In this document: positions 9,399-17,759 of the stretch, one piece after another
Position numbering within the stretch: position 1 is the first letter of the stretch
Layout of the letters: the number at the start of each line of letters is the position of its first letter
Source of the DNA: Archaeoglobales archaeon
Lineage (GTDB): Archaea > Halobacteriota > Archaeoglobi > Archaeoglobales > Archaeoglobaceae
Length of the DNA stretch: 64,000 bases
Assembly (NCBI GenBank): GCA_030055595.1
Contig: JASFYH010000001.1
Coordinates: 1 to 64,000 of the forward strand
Direction: 5' to 3'
Program-made: the position numbers and the translations under genes
The notes under the pieces: model-generated
What the model was told of the DNA's origin: nothing
Database searches by the model: none
What the model saw: only the letters and a program-made list of their open reading frames with translations

Positions 9399-10628
9399 AT
9401 GTTAGAGAGGAGCATGATCTTTGGAGCCATGATCGGCTCATTTCTCGGCTTGATTGCTGGGATCGTCCCGGGAGTGCATAGCAATACTTTTTCAGCCCTT
9501 ATTGTATCTACTTCAGCCTTTTTGCTTCTTTATTTTTCTCGAGAAGATGTTATGGCTATGATCATAACTTCTGCGGTCGCTTACACAATAGCAAACATAA
9601 TTCCCGCAACTTTTCTCGGAGTTCCGAGTGAGGACACCGCCATAGCGATCTTACCCGCACACAAAATGGTTCTCGAAGGTCGCGGGTTTGAAGCTTTATC
9701 AGTTTCATGCCTTTCTTCTCTTTTCTCGGTATTTATAAGTCTTCCTCTGTTCTTTACTGCGGTATTTGTGGGATCAAATTACGAATTTTTCAAAAAAGCA
9801 ACCCCCTTAGTCTTAGTCTCTGTAGCATTCTTTCTGATCATGAGTGAAAGGGGTGAGGAATTTGAAGGAACTCTATCAGGTTGGAGAAAGAGGCTTTATG
9901 CCCTTATTGTCTTTCTTGTCTCAGGAACGCTTGGATACATCGCTTTGAAAAACTCTGGACTTGCAGAGATCACGCCCGCTGGTTCGGTGCTTTTGCCATT
10001 GCTAACGGGTCTTTTTGGTGCACCAGTTTTACTTTTCTCGATCTTCACAAGATCCTCAAGGATCCCTAAGCAGGAAATTAAGCTTAGCTTTCCAGAGATC
10101 TCCACGACAATAAAAGGCTCTTTGGCGGGATTCTTTGTTTCGATCTTCCCGGGAATAAGCAGTGGAGTTGCAACTGTAGTTTCTTCACTTGGAGAGAGAA
10201 CCGATAAGGGATATATAATCGCTATGAGCTCCGCAAATACTGCGAATGTCATCTTTTGCCTTTTCATGCTTCTTGCTATTGGCAGAACGAGGAGTGGTTC
10301 AGCAGATGCTCTGAAATCGCTCAATTTGATCCCCAATTTTCAAGAAATAGCAATTCTTTCTTTGATCTCAGGTTCGATTGCCTTTGTATTTACAATTGTT
10401 ATTGGCTCTCTTATTGCAAGAAAAATAGATCTAATCGACGGAAGAAAGCTCTCCGCAGTTGTATTCGCTTTTCTTGCGGTAGTTGTTTTAGCACTCACGG
10501 GCTCTTATGGTCTGGCGGTCTTCTTCTCAGCAATTCCAATAGGACTTTCAACACAATTCCTTGGGGTCAAGAGAATCAATTGTATGGGCGGTTTAATGTT
10601 GCCCGTGACATTATGGTATTTGAGTTAA
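9399..10628 (+). CDS. TctA-like tripartite tricarboxylate transporter permease (DUF112)
   Basis: A 409-residue protein with about ten membrane helices. It has the two-fold TctA signature: GLIAGIVPGVHSNTFSAL near the N-terminus and GFFVSIFPGISSGVATVVS in the second half, with IPATFLGVPSEDTA between. Bacterial TctA works with a periplasmic binding protein and a small TctB; neither is adjacent, as is usual for archaeal members, so the substrate is unknown. A TTTTAAATT box at about 9383-9391 lies about 27 nt before an internal ATG at 9414, so the true start may be five codons downstream of the one given. Confidence 0.8.
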   Translation: MLERSMIFGAMIGSFLGLIAGIVPGVHSNTFSALIVSTSAFLLLYFSREDVMAMIITSAVAYTIANIIPATFLGVPSEDTAIAILPAHKMVLEGRGFEALSVSCLSSLFSVFISLPLFFTAVFVGSNYEFFKKATPLVLVSVAFFLIMSERGEEFEGTLSGWRKRLYALIVFLVSGTLGYIALKNSGLAEITPAGSVLLPLLTGLFGAPVLLFSIFTRSSRIPKQEIKLSFPEISTTIKGSLAGFFVSIFPGISSGVATVVSSLGERTDKGYIIAMSSANTANVIFCLFMLLAIGRTRSGSADALKSLNLIPNFQEIAILSLISGSIAFVFTIVIGSLIARKIDLIDGRKLSAVVFAFLAVVVLALTGSYGLAVFFSAIPIGLSTQFLGVKRINCMGGLMLPVTLWYLS

Positions 10629-10686
10629 AAAATAAAAATTGAGAAAGCTGTTAATTCTTCTCTTCTTTCTTTTATGCTGGTTTCTG

Positions 10687-10980
10687 TTACAATTTCTTTT
10701 TGCTCTCCAAAGCGTCTCCGATCATGGTTCCGACAATGAAGAAAATTGCGAACACAACAACGACAATCAAAATGCCGATCGTTGCACCGATCGTCGCTCT
10801 AATTACTGATATTTCAGGAGCTAAAATACCAATTATAAGCCCAACTATGACGCCGAGCACAACTCCTATTAGCAAAGCTTTTTTCAGTATTGCAACCCTG
10901 TTCTCTTTGCCGGGTTTTGTGTATCCATAGATCGCTCCCAGCACAAGCATCAAAACCGCAATATATAGATCCCAGGCCAT
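10687..10980 (-). CDS. Small membrane protein with three predicted helices
   Basis: A 97-residue protein from the ATG at 10980 (MAWDLYIAV). It has three hydrophobic helices (about 3-20, 36-60 and 65-88) and a charged tail (ESKKKL). A longer frame begins upstream at 11061 but would overlap the porB end. A TTTTATAATC box at about 11003-11012, some 25 nt before 10980, favours the shorter form. I do not recognise a named family. It sits just downstream of porGDAB but has its own promoter signal. Confidence 0.6.
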   Translation of the reverse strand: MAWDLYIAVLMLVLGAIYGYTKPGKENRVAILKKALLIGVVLGVIVGLIIGILAPEISVIRATIGATIGILIVVVVFAIFFIVGTMIGDALESKKKL

Positions 10981-11027
10981 GATATTTAAAAGAGCTTTTT
11001 GATTATAAAATTTTCTATCAGAATTTT

Positions 11028-11876
11028 TTATTCTCCTGAAAATCTCTTTAGGATCTCCCACTCTTCGTCAATCGCTTTCTCTATAGCCAGTATGTCCTCA
11101 TCTCTTAAATGCTCGAATCTTCCCTGAGCCTTTAGATATTCAGCCAGTGAGATCCTATTATCCTTTTCAGCGAACTTTTTTCCAATTCCAGAAAACCTAA
11201 GCTTTCGATCATAGAATTCAAAGAGAGCCCAAGCTCCACTCATCACAGCCTTTCTTGCGATCTCGATCGTTTTCTCGCTCGGAAATCTCCAGCCCGGAGG
11301 GCATGGGCAATGGATTTGAATGAACCTGAACCCTTCAATCTGACTGGCTTTTCTGAACTTCCTTCGCAGATCCTCGATGTAGCCAACTGTTGCGGTTGCC
11401 ACATAATCCGCTTTGTGGGCGATCATGATCAGAGCGAGGTCCCTTCTTTCATCAGCTTTTCCAGCTGGAGAGGTGCTGGTTTTAGCTTTCCAGAAAGTGC
11501 TCAGGCTTGCTTGAGTTCCAGTGTTCATATAAGCTTCGTTGTCAACAACCACAGTTATGATGTCATCTTTCCTCGTTGCGGAAGCGCTCAGAGTGGCAAA
11601 GCCGATGTCAGCAGCTCCATCTCCGATCCATGCAATAACGTTTGCCTTTACCCCTGCTCTTTTGTAGGCTTCCTTAACACCGCAAGCAACCGCATTTGTT
11701 GAGGCAAATGGAACATGGATCACGGGAATTTTCATCGCGGAATTCGGATGAAGCCCAGCAACAACAGTTGAGCAACCAGCGGGAATTACAAGCACTGGAT
11801 TTTCGATCTCGTCCAAGCATCTCATCGCAAGCGATATTGGACAACCCTGACAGCTTGTGTTGCCGGGAAGGATCAT
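11028..11876 (-). CDS. porB: 2-oxoacid:ferredoxin oxidoreductase, beta (TPP) subunit
   Basis: About 282 residues, binding thiamine diphosphate and one iron-sulfur cluster. The TPP motif is seen as IGDGAADIGFATL followed by VVDNEAYMNTG. The N-terminal cysteine motif is TSCQGCP rather than the HRACxGCG usual in pyruvate synthases. The ATG at 11876 overlaps the porA stop by 4 nt and is preferred to the GTG nine bases upstream. With the gamma, delta and alpha genes upstream it completes a four-subunit enzyme converting a 2-oxoacid plus CoA to acyl-CoA with reduced ferredoxin. Pyruvate is the default substrate; the altered motif leaves another 2-oxoacid possible. Confidence 0.85.
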   Translation of the reverse strand: MILPGNTSCQGCPISLAMRCLDEIENPVLVIPAGCSTVVAGLHPNSAMKIPVIHVPFASTNAVACGVKEAYKRAGVKANVIAWIGDGAADIGFATLSASATRKDDIITVVVDNEAYMNTGTQASLSTFWKAKTSTSPAGKADERRDLALIMIAHKADYVATATVGYIEDLRRKFRKASQIEGFRFIQIHCPCPPGWRFPSEKTIEIARKAVMSGAWALFEFYDRKLRFSGIGKKFAEKDNRISLAEYLKAQGRFEHLRDEDILAIEKAIDEEWEILKRFSGE

Positions 11877-12940
11877 AGATACCACTCCATCTCAAGCTTA
11901 CCGTTCATAAAATCCTTGAAGATCCTGCAAAGGTCCTCAACACCAACATCAACTCCACCAATACCCGCAACAACGTTCTTGGCTTCAACTCCACAAGAAG
12001 AAACCTCGATTCCAAGAACGCCCCGCAGATCGCTGTTGGCTTTGTCAACAACCAAAACTTCACAGCCAAGCTCTTTAACAGCCTTTTTGGGAAATGGTCT
12101 TAAAAATCTGATCCTTAGCAGTCCGATCTTAAAGCCTTCTTGCCTGAGCATGTCGATCGCATCCTTCGCGTCTCCACACCAGCCCCCCATCATCACTACA
12201 GCAAAGTCAGCATCATCAAGCCTGTAGTTCTCAACGAGTCCTCCATGGTTTCCAAAGTCCTTGTCAGTCTTCTCAATAACCTTTGCAGAGTTCTCTAAAT
12301 CCACCGCTAAATCATATCTTGCCTTCATCCTCGCCTTACCCATCGTTACTGCGTTCACAGCGAAATTGTCCGATGGAAGCACCTTGTAAGCCTGTCTTCT
12401 TGGAGGAATCTCGGGTTCCCAGATCTCGACTACTTCAGCGGTGTGGCTCATCGTGAAAGCATCGAGTCCAACAGCAAACGGGATGTTTACTTCTTCGCTC
12501 ACACAGAAAGCCTGCAAAGTCATGTCAAAGGCTTCCTGAGCATTTTCAGCCATTCCTATGATCCAGCCCGCATCCCTAAGCTGAACTATGTCAGTATGGT
12601 CTCCATGAATATTCCAAGGGGCTCCGATTGAGCGGGTCGCAACAGCCATAACCGCTGGAAGCCTTGAGCCAGCAATCCACCAGCACATCTCGAACATGTA
12701 TGCGAGCCCATGGCTGGAAGTTGCGGTAAAAACCCTCGCCCCAGCAGTTGCTGCCCCATGAATTACCGCCATTGCGGAGTGCTCGGACTCAACCCTAACA
12801 AAGCTCGCGTCAAGTTCTCCTTTTGCAATCATCTTCGCAAGGCTTTCAACAATTGGAGACTGCGGAGTAATTGGATATGCTGAAATAACGTCAGGTTTTG
12901 CAATTTTCACAGCCTCGGCAACCGCTTCGTTGCTCGTCAA
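11873..12940 (-). CDS. porA: 2-oxoacid:ferredoxin oxidoreductase, alpha subunit
   Basis: About 355 residues. It starts LTSNEAVAEAVKIAKPDVISAY and has the conserved YPITPQSPIVE and HSAMAVIHGAATAGARVFTATS blocks of the pyrimidine-binding domain, then SHTAEVVEIWEPE and a C-terminal domain II. I chose a TTG at 12940, just after the porD stop, because the frame upstream overlaps porD heavily and contains no family-like residues; the start is therefore uncertain. It forms the active-site half opposite PorB. The spacing and order gamma-delta-alpha-beta are typical of archaeal Por/Vor operons. Confidence 0.85.
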   Translation of the reverse strand: MTSNEAVAEAVKIAKPDVISAYPITPQSPIVESLAKMIAKGELDASFVRVESEHSAMAVIHGAATAGARVFTATSSHGLAYMFEMCWWIAGSRLPAVMAVATRSIGAPWNIHGDHTDIVQLRDAGWIIGMAENAQEAFDMTLQAFCVSEEVNIPFAVGLDAFTMSHTAEVVEIWEPEIPPRRQAYKVLPSDNFAVNAVTMGKARMKARYDLAVDLENSAKVIEKTDKDFGNHGGLVENYRLDDADFAVVMMGGWCGDAKDAIDMLRQEGFKIGLLRIRFLRPFPKKAVKELGCEVLVVDKANSDLRGVLGIEVSSCGVEAKNVVAGIGGVDVGVEDLCRIFKDFMNGKLEMEWYL

Positions 12941-12948
12941 CAGCTTCC

Positions 12949-13188
12949 TTACTCTTGAACCATTTCTATGGCTTTCTGCCTGCACATTTCCTTGCAAATT
13001 CCACACCCCTTGCAGAATCTGTAATCGATCTCGATCTCCTCGCTAATTACACCTTCAGGACAGTATGAGAAGCAGGTTTTGCACTTATTGCAGAGCTCCT
13101 TATTTATCACGGGTCTGTAATTTCTCCATGTGCCAGTCTCTCCTGCTGCTCCAAGCTTCATTCTCGAAATGATCGGCTCTAAGTCCAA
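12949..13188 (-). CDS. porD: 2-oxoacid:ferredoxin oxidoreductase, delta (2x4Fe-4S) subunit
   Basis: A 79-residue ferredoxin-like subunit. Two CxxCxxCxxxC/P clusters are visible: CNKCKTCFSYCPEG (about 33-46) and CKGCGICKEMC (about 59-69). It passes electrons from the TPP site to external ferredoxin. It overlaps the porG end by 10 nt, and its own stop is followed at once by porA, consistent with one operon. Confidence 0.92.
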   Translation of the reverse strand: MDLEPIISRMKLGAAGETGTWRNYRPVINKELCNKCKTCFSYCPEGVISEEIEIDYRFCKGCGICKEMCRQKAIEMVQE

Positions 13189-13694
13189 CGAACCACCTCG
13201 TAAGCTTCTTTTGCAGCTTCAAGACTCTTATCCGCTTTTTCGCCAAGTTCGGTGTAAATCGCCTCCTCAAGATAAGAAATTTCAATTTCTAAAGCCTTTG
13301 CCATTGCCCCGCTCATGGGTGCACTTAGTATAGCCCAGCCCGCATAAACGAGTTCGTTTCTCTCTGCGATGCGGGTCGCATCTAAATAATAAGTCTTTTC
13401 AGCAATCTTTATGGGATTTGGAGAGTTTATAATACCCAATTTTGCGCTTGAATTTAAATTTATCTTTTTATCAAAAACTGCAAGCCCATAGGGGTTTCTT
13501 ATTGAGGATCTTCTCCTTATAGATTTGTCGGAAATTCTCAGGTAAGCGTTAACCGTCGCACCTCTTCTTTCAGGGCCAAATTGGGGCATTGCCTGAGCAT
13601 ACAAACCCTGGAACATTGCAGCTGTCGCGATGAGCCTTGCGGTTGTTACTCCCCCTTGACCGCCTCTGCAGTAGATCGTGATTTCAAGGAGCAT
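13179..13694 (-). CDS. porG: 2-oxoacid:ferredoxin oxidoreductase, gamma subunit
   Basis: A 171-residue protein from the ATG at 13694. It has the gamma-subunit hallmarks GRGGQGGVTTARLIATAA and MPQFGPERRGATV, the glycine-rich region of domain III that contacts CoA in related enzymes. A TTG seven codons upstream is also open, but the ATG matches the family start (MLLEITIYCRGGQGG) and has a GAGGTGG sequence about 14 nt before it. It is the first gene of porGDAB. No regulator lies beside it. Confidence 0.9.
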   Translation of the reverse strand: MLLEITIYCRGGQGGVTTARLIATAAMFQGLYAQAMPQFGPERRGATVNAYLRISDKSIRRRSSIRNPYGLAVFDKKINLNSSAKLGIINSPNPIKIAEKTYYLDATRIAERNELVYAGWAILSAPMSGAMAKALEIEISYLEEAIYTELGEKADKSLEAAKEAYEVVRWT

Positions 13695-13884
13695 ACTTAA
13701 AAAATACCACCTCAAATTAAAAAAATTGTGTTTATTCTCCTTGTTATGCTTTACTTTACCATTCTCTCAGAGTTATCTTTATCGTTTTGACTTTTAAAAT
13801 ACTTAAAGGCATTCCAATCAAACCTGAAGTCTTTTTACTCAGCATTTTGGAGGAGACGAGCTAAAGGATGAGAAAATGGGAGTC

Positions 13885-13992
13885 TCACCTCGCACTTCCG
13901 ATCCTTTTCATAAACAAGACAAAGTAAGGAATTACTATCGCTAAAAGGACAACCGAAGATGCTAAAAGCACTTCCAATGCTACAGATCCCAT
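13885..13992 (-). CDS. 35-residue single-helix membrane peptide
   Basis: A very short frame (ATG at 13992, TGA at 13885-13887) coding for 35 residues. It has one hydrophobic segment (about 5-29, including VLLASSVVLLAIVIPYFVLF) and a basic end (MKRIGSAR), which predicts an inside C-terminus. It begins 4 nt after the stop of the Mut7-C gene. A GAGGAA sequence 7-8 nt before its ATG overlaps that stop, so it looks translationally coupled to the upstream genes. The family is unknown; conservation in relatives would decide whether it is real. Confidence 0.5.
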   Translation of the reverse strand: MGSVALEVLLASSVVLLAIVIPYFVLFMKRIGSAR

Positions 13993-13996
13993 AAAC

Positions 13997-14467
13997 TCAT
14001 TCCTCTAGCTTCTTTAAAAACCTTACCATGTTTACCCAGTGTCCACCCATCCAGTATAGCTTTCTGCAGTTCTCGCAGAACCAGAGTTCATATCTCTCGA
14101 GCATGTTCTCTGGCAATTCTTGCTCTTTCAGAACCGCTAATGCCTCTTCCATTGTCGGTCTTCTTAGAAAGTTGTTGCAGACACTACATCGATCCATAAC
14201 GATCTGGAATTTAACCCCAAATGACTTCAATTCTTTCATTTGCTCAGCAACATCGTTGGATTTAATCAGTATAGCGTGTCTGCCGATTTTTCTTGCTTTT
14301 GCGAACAACTTTCTGTCCTTAGTTAAAAGTAGTCGATCTCTAAAGTTCTCGATCAAAAACTTATCTTCGTCTTCAGCGACAAAATCTCCAACGTATAGTG
14401 TGTCGTAGCCTGAAATGCGAAGCCAAACAGCAAGTTTTCCAAGCATTCTGTCGCAAATAAACTTCAT
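13997..14467 (-). CDS. Mut7-C RNase domain protein (COG1656)
   Basis: About 156 residues. The N-terminal part (FICDRMLGKLAVWLRISGYDT, then LLLTKDRKLFAKA) is a PIN-like Mut7-C fold with conserved aspartates. The C-terminal part is a zinc ribbon with CSVCNNFL and CENCRKLYWMGGHW. The family is predicted to cut RNA. The ATG at 14467 overlaps the HD-gene stop as ATGA; an ATG three codons earlier is the alternative. It is the middle gene of HD, Mut7-C and small membrane peptide. Confidence 0.85.
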   Translation of the reverse strand: MKFICDRMLGKLAVWLRISGYDTLYVGDFVAEDEDKFLIENFRDRLLLTKDRKLFAKARKIGRHAILIKSNDVAEQMKELKSFGVKFQIVMDRCSVCNNFLRRPTMEEALAVLKEQELPENMLERYELWFCENCRKLYWMGGHWVNMVRFLKKLEE

Positions 14468-14958
14468 CTCCACCATCTTGGATCCATTCTCTCCATGAGC
14501 TTTGTGTAGATCTCTTTTGCAATCTCAGTTTTGAATTCTAAATTTTTTGCAAATTCAATTGCGAACTTATTATTTACCGAATATTCCACTGCTTGAAAAG
14601 CAAGCTCGAGCCTGTCCGCATCTTCTACATATTTTTCAATCCCCATGGGATCAACTTCAAACTTTGCAAGATCATTTTCGAGCTTTTCTTCGTCTATTTT
14701 AACATATCTCTTGGCAATTTTGTGGAGATCCATCGTTCTTGCTTCGTGAAGGTCGTGAATAAGCCCGAGAAATGCAGATCTCAGACAATTTTCCAGATTT
14801 TCGCCACTTTTCTTAGCAAGCAAGAATGCTATGATCGCGGTTCTGAAACTGTGCTCCGCAACACTCTCGGGAGGCTCGATCCCGATCTTAAGCCATCCGG
14901 ATCTTGGAGTTAGCTTCAAGCTTCCAACTTCGTGGATGAGCTTTACAAGTTCTTCCAT
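14464..14958 (-). CDS. HD-domain phosphohydrolase (YfbR/HDDC2-like)
   Basis: About 164 residues from the ATG at 14958. It shows the HD metal site: H36 (ESVAEHSFRT), H68-D69 (LIHDLHEAR) and a distal Asp in YVEDADRLELAFQA. Relatives hydrolyse 5'-deoxynucleotides. A longer frame starts at 14982. The TATA-like CATAAAGTTTATTG about 25 nt before 14958 supports the shorter, leaderless start. It is divergent from the DUF99 gene, and the two promoters interleave. Confidence 0.8.
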   Translation of the reverse strand: MEELVKLIHEVGSLKLTPRSGWLKIGIEPPESVAEHSFRTAIIAFLLAKKSGENLENCLRSAFLGLIHDLHEARTMDLHKIAKRYVKIDEEKLENDLAKFEVDPMGIEKYVEDADRLELAFQAVEYSVNNKFAIEFAKNLEFKTEIAKEIYTKLMERMDPRWWR

Positions 14959-14990
14959 ATGCTTAATAAACTCCCATGGCAATAAACTTT

Positions 14991-15533
14991 ATGAAAAACT
15001 GGAGAGTTCTGGGTATAGATGACAGTTTTTCAAAGGAGTTTTGCTGTATTGTGGGGTGTGTGATGAGCGGGAGAAACATCGAAGGATTCATGTTTGAAGA
15101 GATCTCAGTTGATGGATTCGACTCCACTGAGAAGATCGTGAACATGGTTAAGAGATCAAAGTTTTTCAATCAGTTGAAATGCTTGTTCTTGGGTGGGATC
15201 ACTTTCGGAGGTTTTAATGTTGCGGACATCTCAAAAATAAATGAGCAAACCGGGATCCCGATTGTAGTGGTTATGAACAGAAAGCCGAACATGGACGAGT
15301 TCAGAAATGCATTAAGAAATCTGAATGGTTATGAGGAAAGAATCGCCATGGTTGAGCGTGCGGGAGCGATTTACAACTTGGGCTCTCTTTTCGTGCAATT
15401 TTATGGTTTGAACCTCGATGAAGTTAGAAAACTAATAGAAATAAATACTTGGAGAGGAAAAATACCCGAAGCTTTGCGGATCGCCCATCTGGTTGCATCT
15501 GCAATTGTTCATGGTGAATCTAAAAGTCGATAA
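14991..15533 (+). CDS. DUF99 (UPF0215) family protein
   Basis: About 180 residues from ATG 14991 (MKNWRVLGIDDSFSKE). It has DUF99 features: GIDDSF near the start, CLFLGGITFGGFNVAD, IPIVVVMNRKPN and a C-terminal RIAHLVASAIVHGESKSR. The fold is related to endonuclease V, but the activity of the family is unknown. A CTTAATAAAC box at about 14960-14969 sits 25-28 nt before 14991, which is why I prefer this ATG to the one at 14976. Confidence 0.85.
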   Translation: MKNWRVLGIDDSFSKEFCCIVGCVMSGRNIEGFMFEEISVDGFDSTEKIVNMVKRSKFFNQLKCLFLGGITFGGFNVADISKINEQTGIPIVVVMNRKPNMDEFRNALRNLNGYEERIAMVERAGAIYNLGSLFVQFYGLNLDEVRKLIEINTWRGKIPEALRIAHLVASAIVHGESKSR

Positions 15534-15570
15534 TCGGAAATTTAATATAGTTAAAGTCCCATGTTAATAT

Positions 15571-16152
15571 ATGGATCTCTGGGTAGACTGGATCTACAAT
15601 CAACCTCTTGTTGCCACACTTCTGATCTTGGCTGGATTTACGGTTTGCTTAACCGGCTACAAGATCTTCAGACTATACAGTGCGGGAATAGGTTTTATCA
15701 TCGGTGTTATAGTTGGCTACTACATCTCAATTTATGTGGGTAACTCTCTAATGTTGTTTTTAATATCTGGCATAGCCTTTGCAATCGCATTCTGGCTCGT
15801 ATATCGCTTGGGTTTATTCCTGACTGGGGCTGTTGTGGGCTACATGTTCTTAGCCTACCTGCTTCCAGAAAAGCTATTGTTTGTTTACGTTTTTGCCGTG
15901 CTTTGTGGGATCTTAGTTCTTTTTATCGAGAGATTCCTTTTCATTGTGATCACAGCATTTCTTGGAGCTACCTCGGTAGTCGTTGCGATTTATATTCTGA
16001 TCGCGGGAGCCACAATAGAAGAATTTTTGTCTAATCCCGCCAGTTTGGTCGATGTTGCCTTTTCTTCTGCATTAATGTTCCTTTTGTGGTTCACACTTGG
16101 CATCCTTGGCATAGTTTCGCAGATCGTATTGACAAGAGAAGAGGAAGAATAA
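15571..16152 (+). CDS. Polytopic membrane protein (DUF4203/TMEM198-like)
   Basis: A 193-residue protein with about seven hydrophobic helices. Glycine-rich turns (GIGFIIGVIVGYY, GLFLTGAVVGYMFLAYLLP) resemble the DUF4203/TMEM198 fold, and it ends in an acidic tail (TREEEE). The function is unknown. A TTTAATATAG box at about 15540-15549 lies 25 nt before the ATG. It stands between DUF99 and ADH synthase, each with its own promoter signal. Confidence 0.65.
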   Translation: MDLWVDWIYNQPLVATLLILAGFTVCLTGYKIFRLYSAGIGFIIGVIVGYYISIYVGNSLMLFLISGIAFAIAFWLVYRLGLFLTGAVVGYMFLAYLLPEKLLFVYVFAVLCGILVLFIERFLFIVITAFLGATSVVVAIYILIAGATIEEFLSNPASLVDVAFSSALMFLLWFTLGILGIVSQIVLTREEEE

Positions 16153-16191
16153 AAGAGAAAAATTTATATTGCCACTTTGAAACTCAATAGC

Positions 16192-16983
16192 ATGATTGGG
16201 AAAAAGATCAGAATTGAGCGCATAATAAACAGAAACACTCGCAACACAGTGATCGTGCCAATGGATCACGGAGTTTCGATGGGACCAATAGAGGGACTTG
16301 TAAATCTGTCCAAGACGATCAATGCGGTAGCAGAGGGCGGGGCAAATGCTGTGATCTTGCATAAAGGAATAATAGCTTTTGGTCATCGTGGCTACGGGCG
16401 GGATGTTGGGCTGATCGTTCATCTGAGCGCTTCAACAAGCCTATCGCCTGACCCAAACGAAAAAGTCCTTGTATGCACGGTTGAAGAGGCAATAAAGCTT
16501 GGAGCGGATGCGGTAAGCATTCATATTAACATAGGGAGCAAAACAGAAGCGGAGCAGTTGAAGAGCTTGGGGGAGATCTCGAAGATCTGCTCAGAATGGG
16601 GAATGCCCTTGGTTGCGATGATGTATCCCCGAGGTGAGAAAGTGAACCAGTTCGATTTCAAAGCGGTTAGCTTAGCAGCAAGAGTTGGTGCTGAACTCGG
16701 TGCGGATATAGTCAAGACAAACTTCACTGGAGACGTTGAAAGCTTCAAGAAAGTTGTCGAAGGCTGTCCAGTGCCTGTTGTGATTGCTGGCGGTCCAAAG
16801 ATGAGCAACACCGAAGAGCTTTTGCAGATGGTCAGAATGGCAATGGAAGCGGGAGCGAGAGGGGTTGCAATCGGAAGAAACGTATTCCAAGCTGAAAATC
16901 CAACTAAGATCACAAAAGCGATCTCGATGATCGTGCACGAAAATGCGGAAGTAAAGGAAGCTCTGGAAATTCTCAAGAGCTAA
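16192..16983 (+). CDS. 2-amino-3,7-dideoxy-D-threo-hept-6-ulosonate (ADH) synthase
   Basis: A 263-residue class I aldolase-like TIM barrel. It starts [35 protein letters not shown] and the Schiff-base region [10 protein letters not shown] are conserved, and [13 protein letters not shown] and [10 protein letters not shown] bind phosphate. It carries out the first step of the archaeal shikimate route, which makes dehydroquinate from aspartate semialdehyde and a sugar phosphate. A TTG 15 nt upstream is open, but an AAATTTATATTG box at about 16161-16172 points to the ATG at 16192. The 3' end overlaps the convergent gene by 4 nt. Confidence 0.9.
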   Translation: MIGKKIRIERIINRNTRNTVIVPMDHGVSMGPIEGLVNLSKTINAVAEGGANAVILHKGIIAFGHRGYGRDVGLIVHLSASTSLSPDPNEKVLVCTVEEAIKLGADAVSIHINIGSKTEAEQLKSLGEISKICSEWGMPLVAMMYPRGEKVNQFDFKAVSLAARVGAELGADIVKTNFTGDVESFKKVVEGCPVPVVIAGGPKMSNTEELLQMVRMAMEAGARGVAIGRNVFQAENPTKITKAISMIVHENAEVKEALEILKS

Positions 16984-17711
16984 TCCAGTTCGTTAACTTT
17001 TTCTCTCCATAATGAATTGATGCGACTTGCAAGCTTAGGATTTTTAAATCTGCTTAAAAGCCTCAGATCCTTTGGGTAGCCTATGAAGGGATCGATCCCT
17101 CCATCTTTTGGATTTGCAACCCAAACCTTGGCATTCGCTCTTTTAAATTTCTCTGAATAAAGTCTGAAGATCTCCACAAATTCGGTGGGTTTTTCTTCAG
17201 TCTGCAGAATTACAGCGTATTCCCCATCAAAGCTTTGAGCCAGTCTTAGATGGATCTCAGCGTCTTCTTTCAGGTCAGAGACTGTTGTGAAGAAAACTGC
17301 AAACTTGCTTTTCGAAGTGTAAAGACGAAGAAAATACCCTTCTCTGCTGAATCCTTCAAAGAATTTGTCCGCAGAATCAATAAGCGCCTTCAAGTTGCCC
17401 ATAAAAGTCTTCGATTTTAGATACTCTGAGTAAGCCAATTCAATATCGGATTTCTGAGGCTTTTTCGTGTGCAGGTGGTAAAATTGAACACCATTTAAAG
17501 AGACCTTCTCGGAGAAATAAGTGGATTTTACTGAAACAGGGGTTTCGATGAAGCTAAGAACGACTTCTTTTAAGTCCTCTTCAGTAAAACTTTTCATTCC
17601 AATTCCAAGAGCCCTTAAGCCAGCGCGAAGAGCTTTTCGTCTTAATTCTTCTTCGCTGACAATAACTCTGTTCGAGAGCATTTCTGAAAGAGCTTCAATC
17701 ACTTCGAGCAT
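16980..17711 (-). CDS. Archaeal hypothetical protein
   Basis: A 243-residue soluble protein of unrecognised family. The N-terminal 60 residues are helical ([20 protein letters not shown]). The central part alternates strands ([45 protein letters not shown]), and the C-terminus is basic. It has no transmembrane segment and no metal motif. A GATTAAAAGC box at about 17733-17742 lies 25 nt upstream of the ATG and would be shared with the divergent mptG gene. Confidence 0.6.
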   Translation of the reverse strand: MLEVIEALSEMLSNRVIVSEEELRRKALRAGLRALGIGMKSFTEEDLKEVVLSFIETPVSVKSTYFSEKVSLNGVQFYHLHTKKPQKSDIELAYSEYLKSKTFMGNLKALIDSADKFFEGFSREGYFLRLYTSKSKFAVFFTTVSDLKEDAEIHLRLAQSFDGEYAVILQTEEKPTEFVEIFRLYSEKFKRANAKVWVANPKDGGIDPFIGYPKDLRLLSRFKNPKLASRINSLWREKVNELD

Positions 17712-17759
17712 TGCATTCCTTCTGCGTTAAGCTTTTAATCTTTTTCTTCAACTTTATCC

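Noticed and set aside
10256-10642. 128-codon plus-strand frame overlapping the TctA-like gene
   Set aside because: It is out of frame with the TctA membrane protein, has no family features and no start signal; a shadow frame.
11916-12227. 103-codon plus-strand frame antisense to porA
   Set aside because: Antisense shadow of a well-supported porA gene.
13735-13825. 29-codon minus-strand frame beginning MLSKKTSGLIGMPL
   Set aside because: Too short, without an upstream ribosome site, and without a coupled neighbour; unlike the 35-residue frame at 13885 it has no supporting signal.
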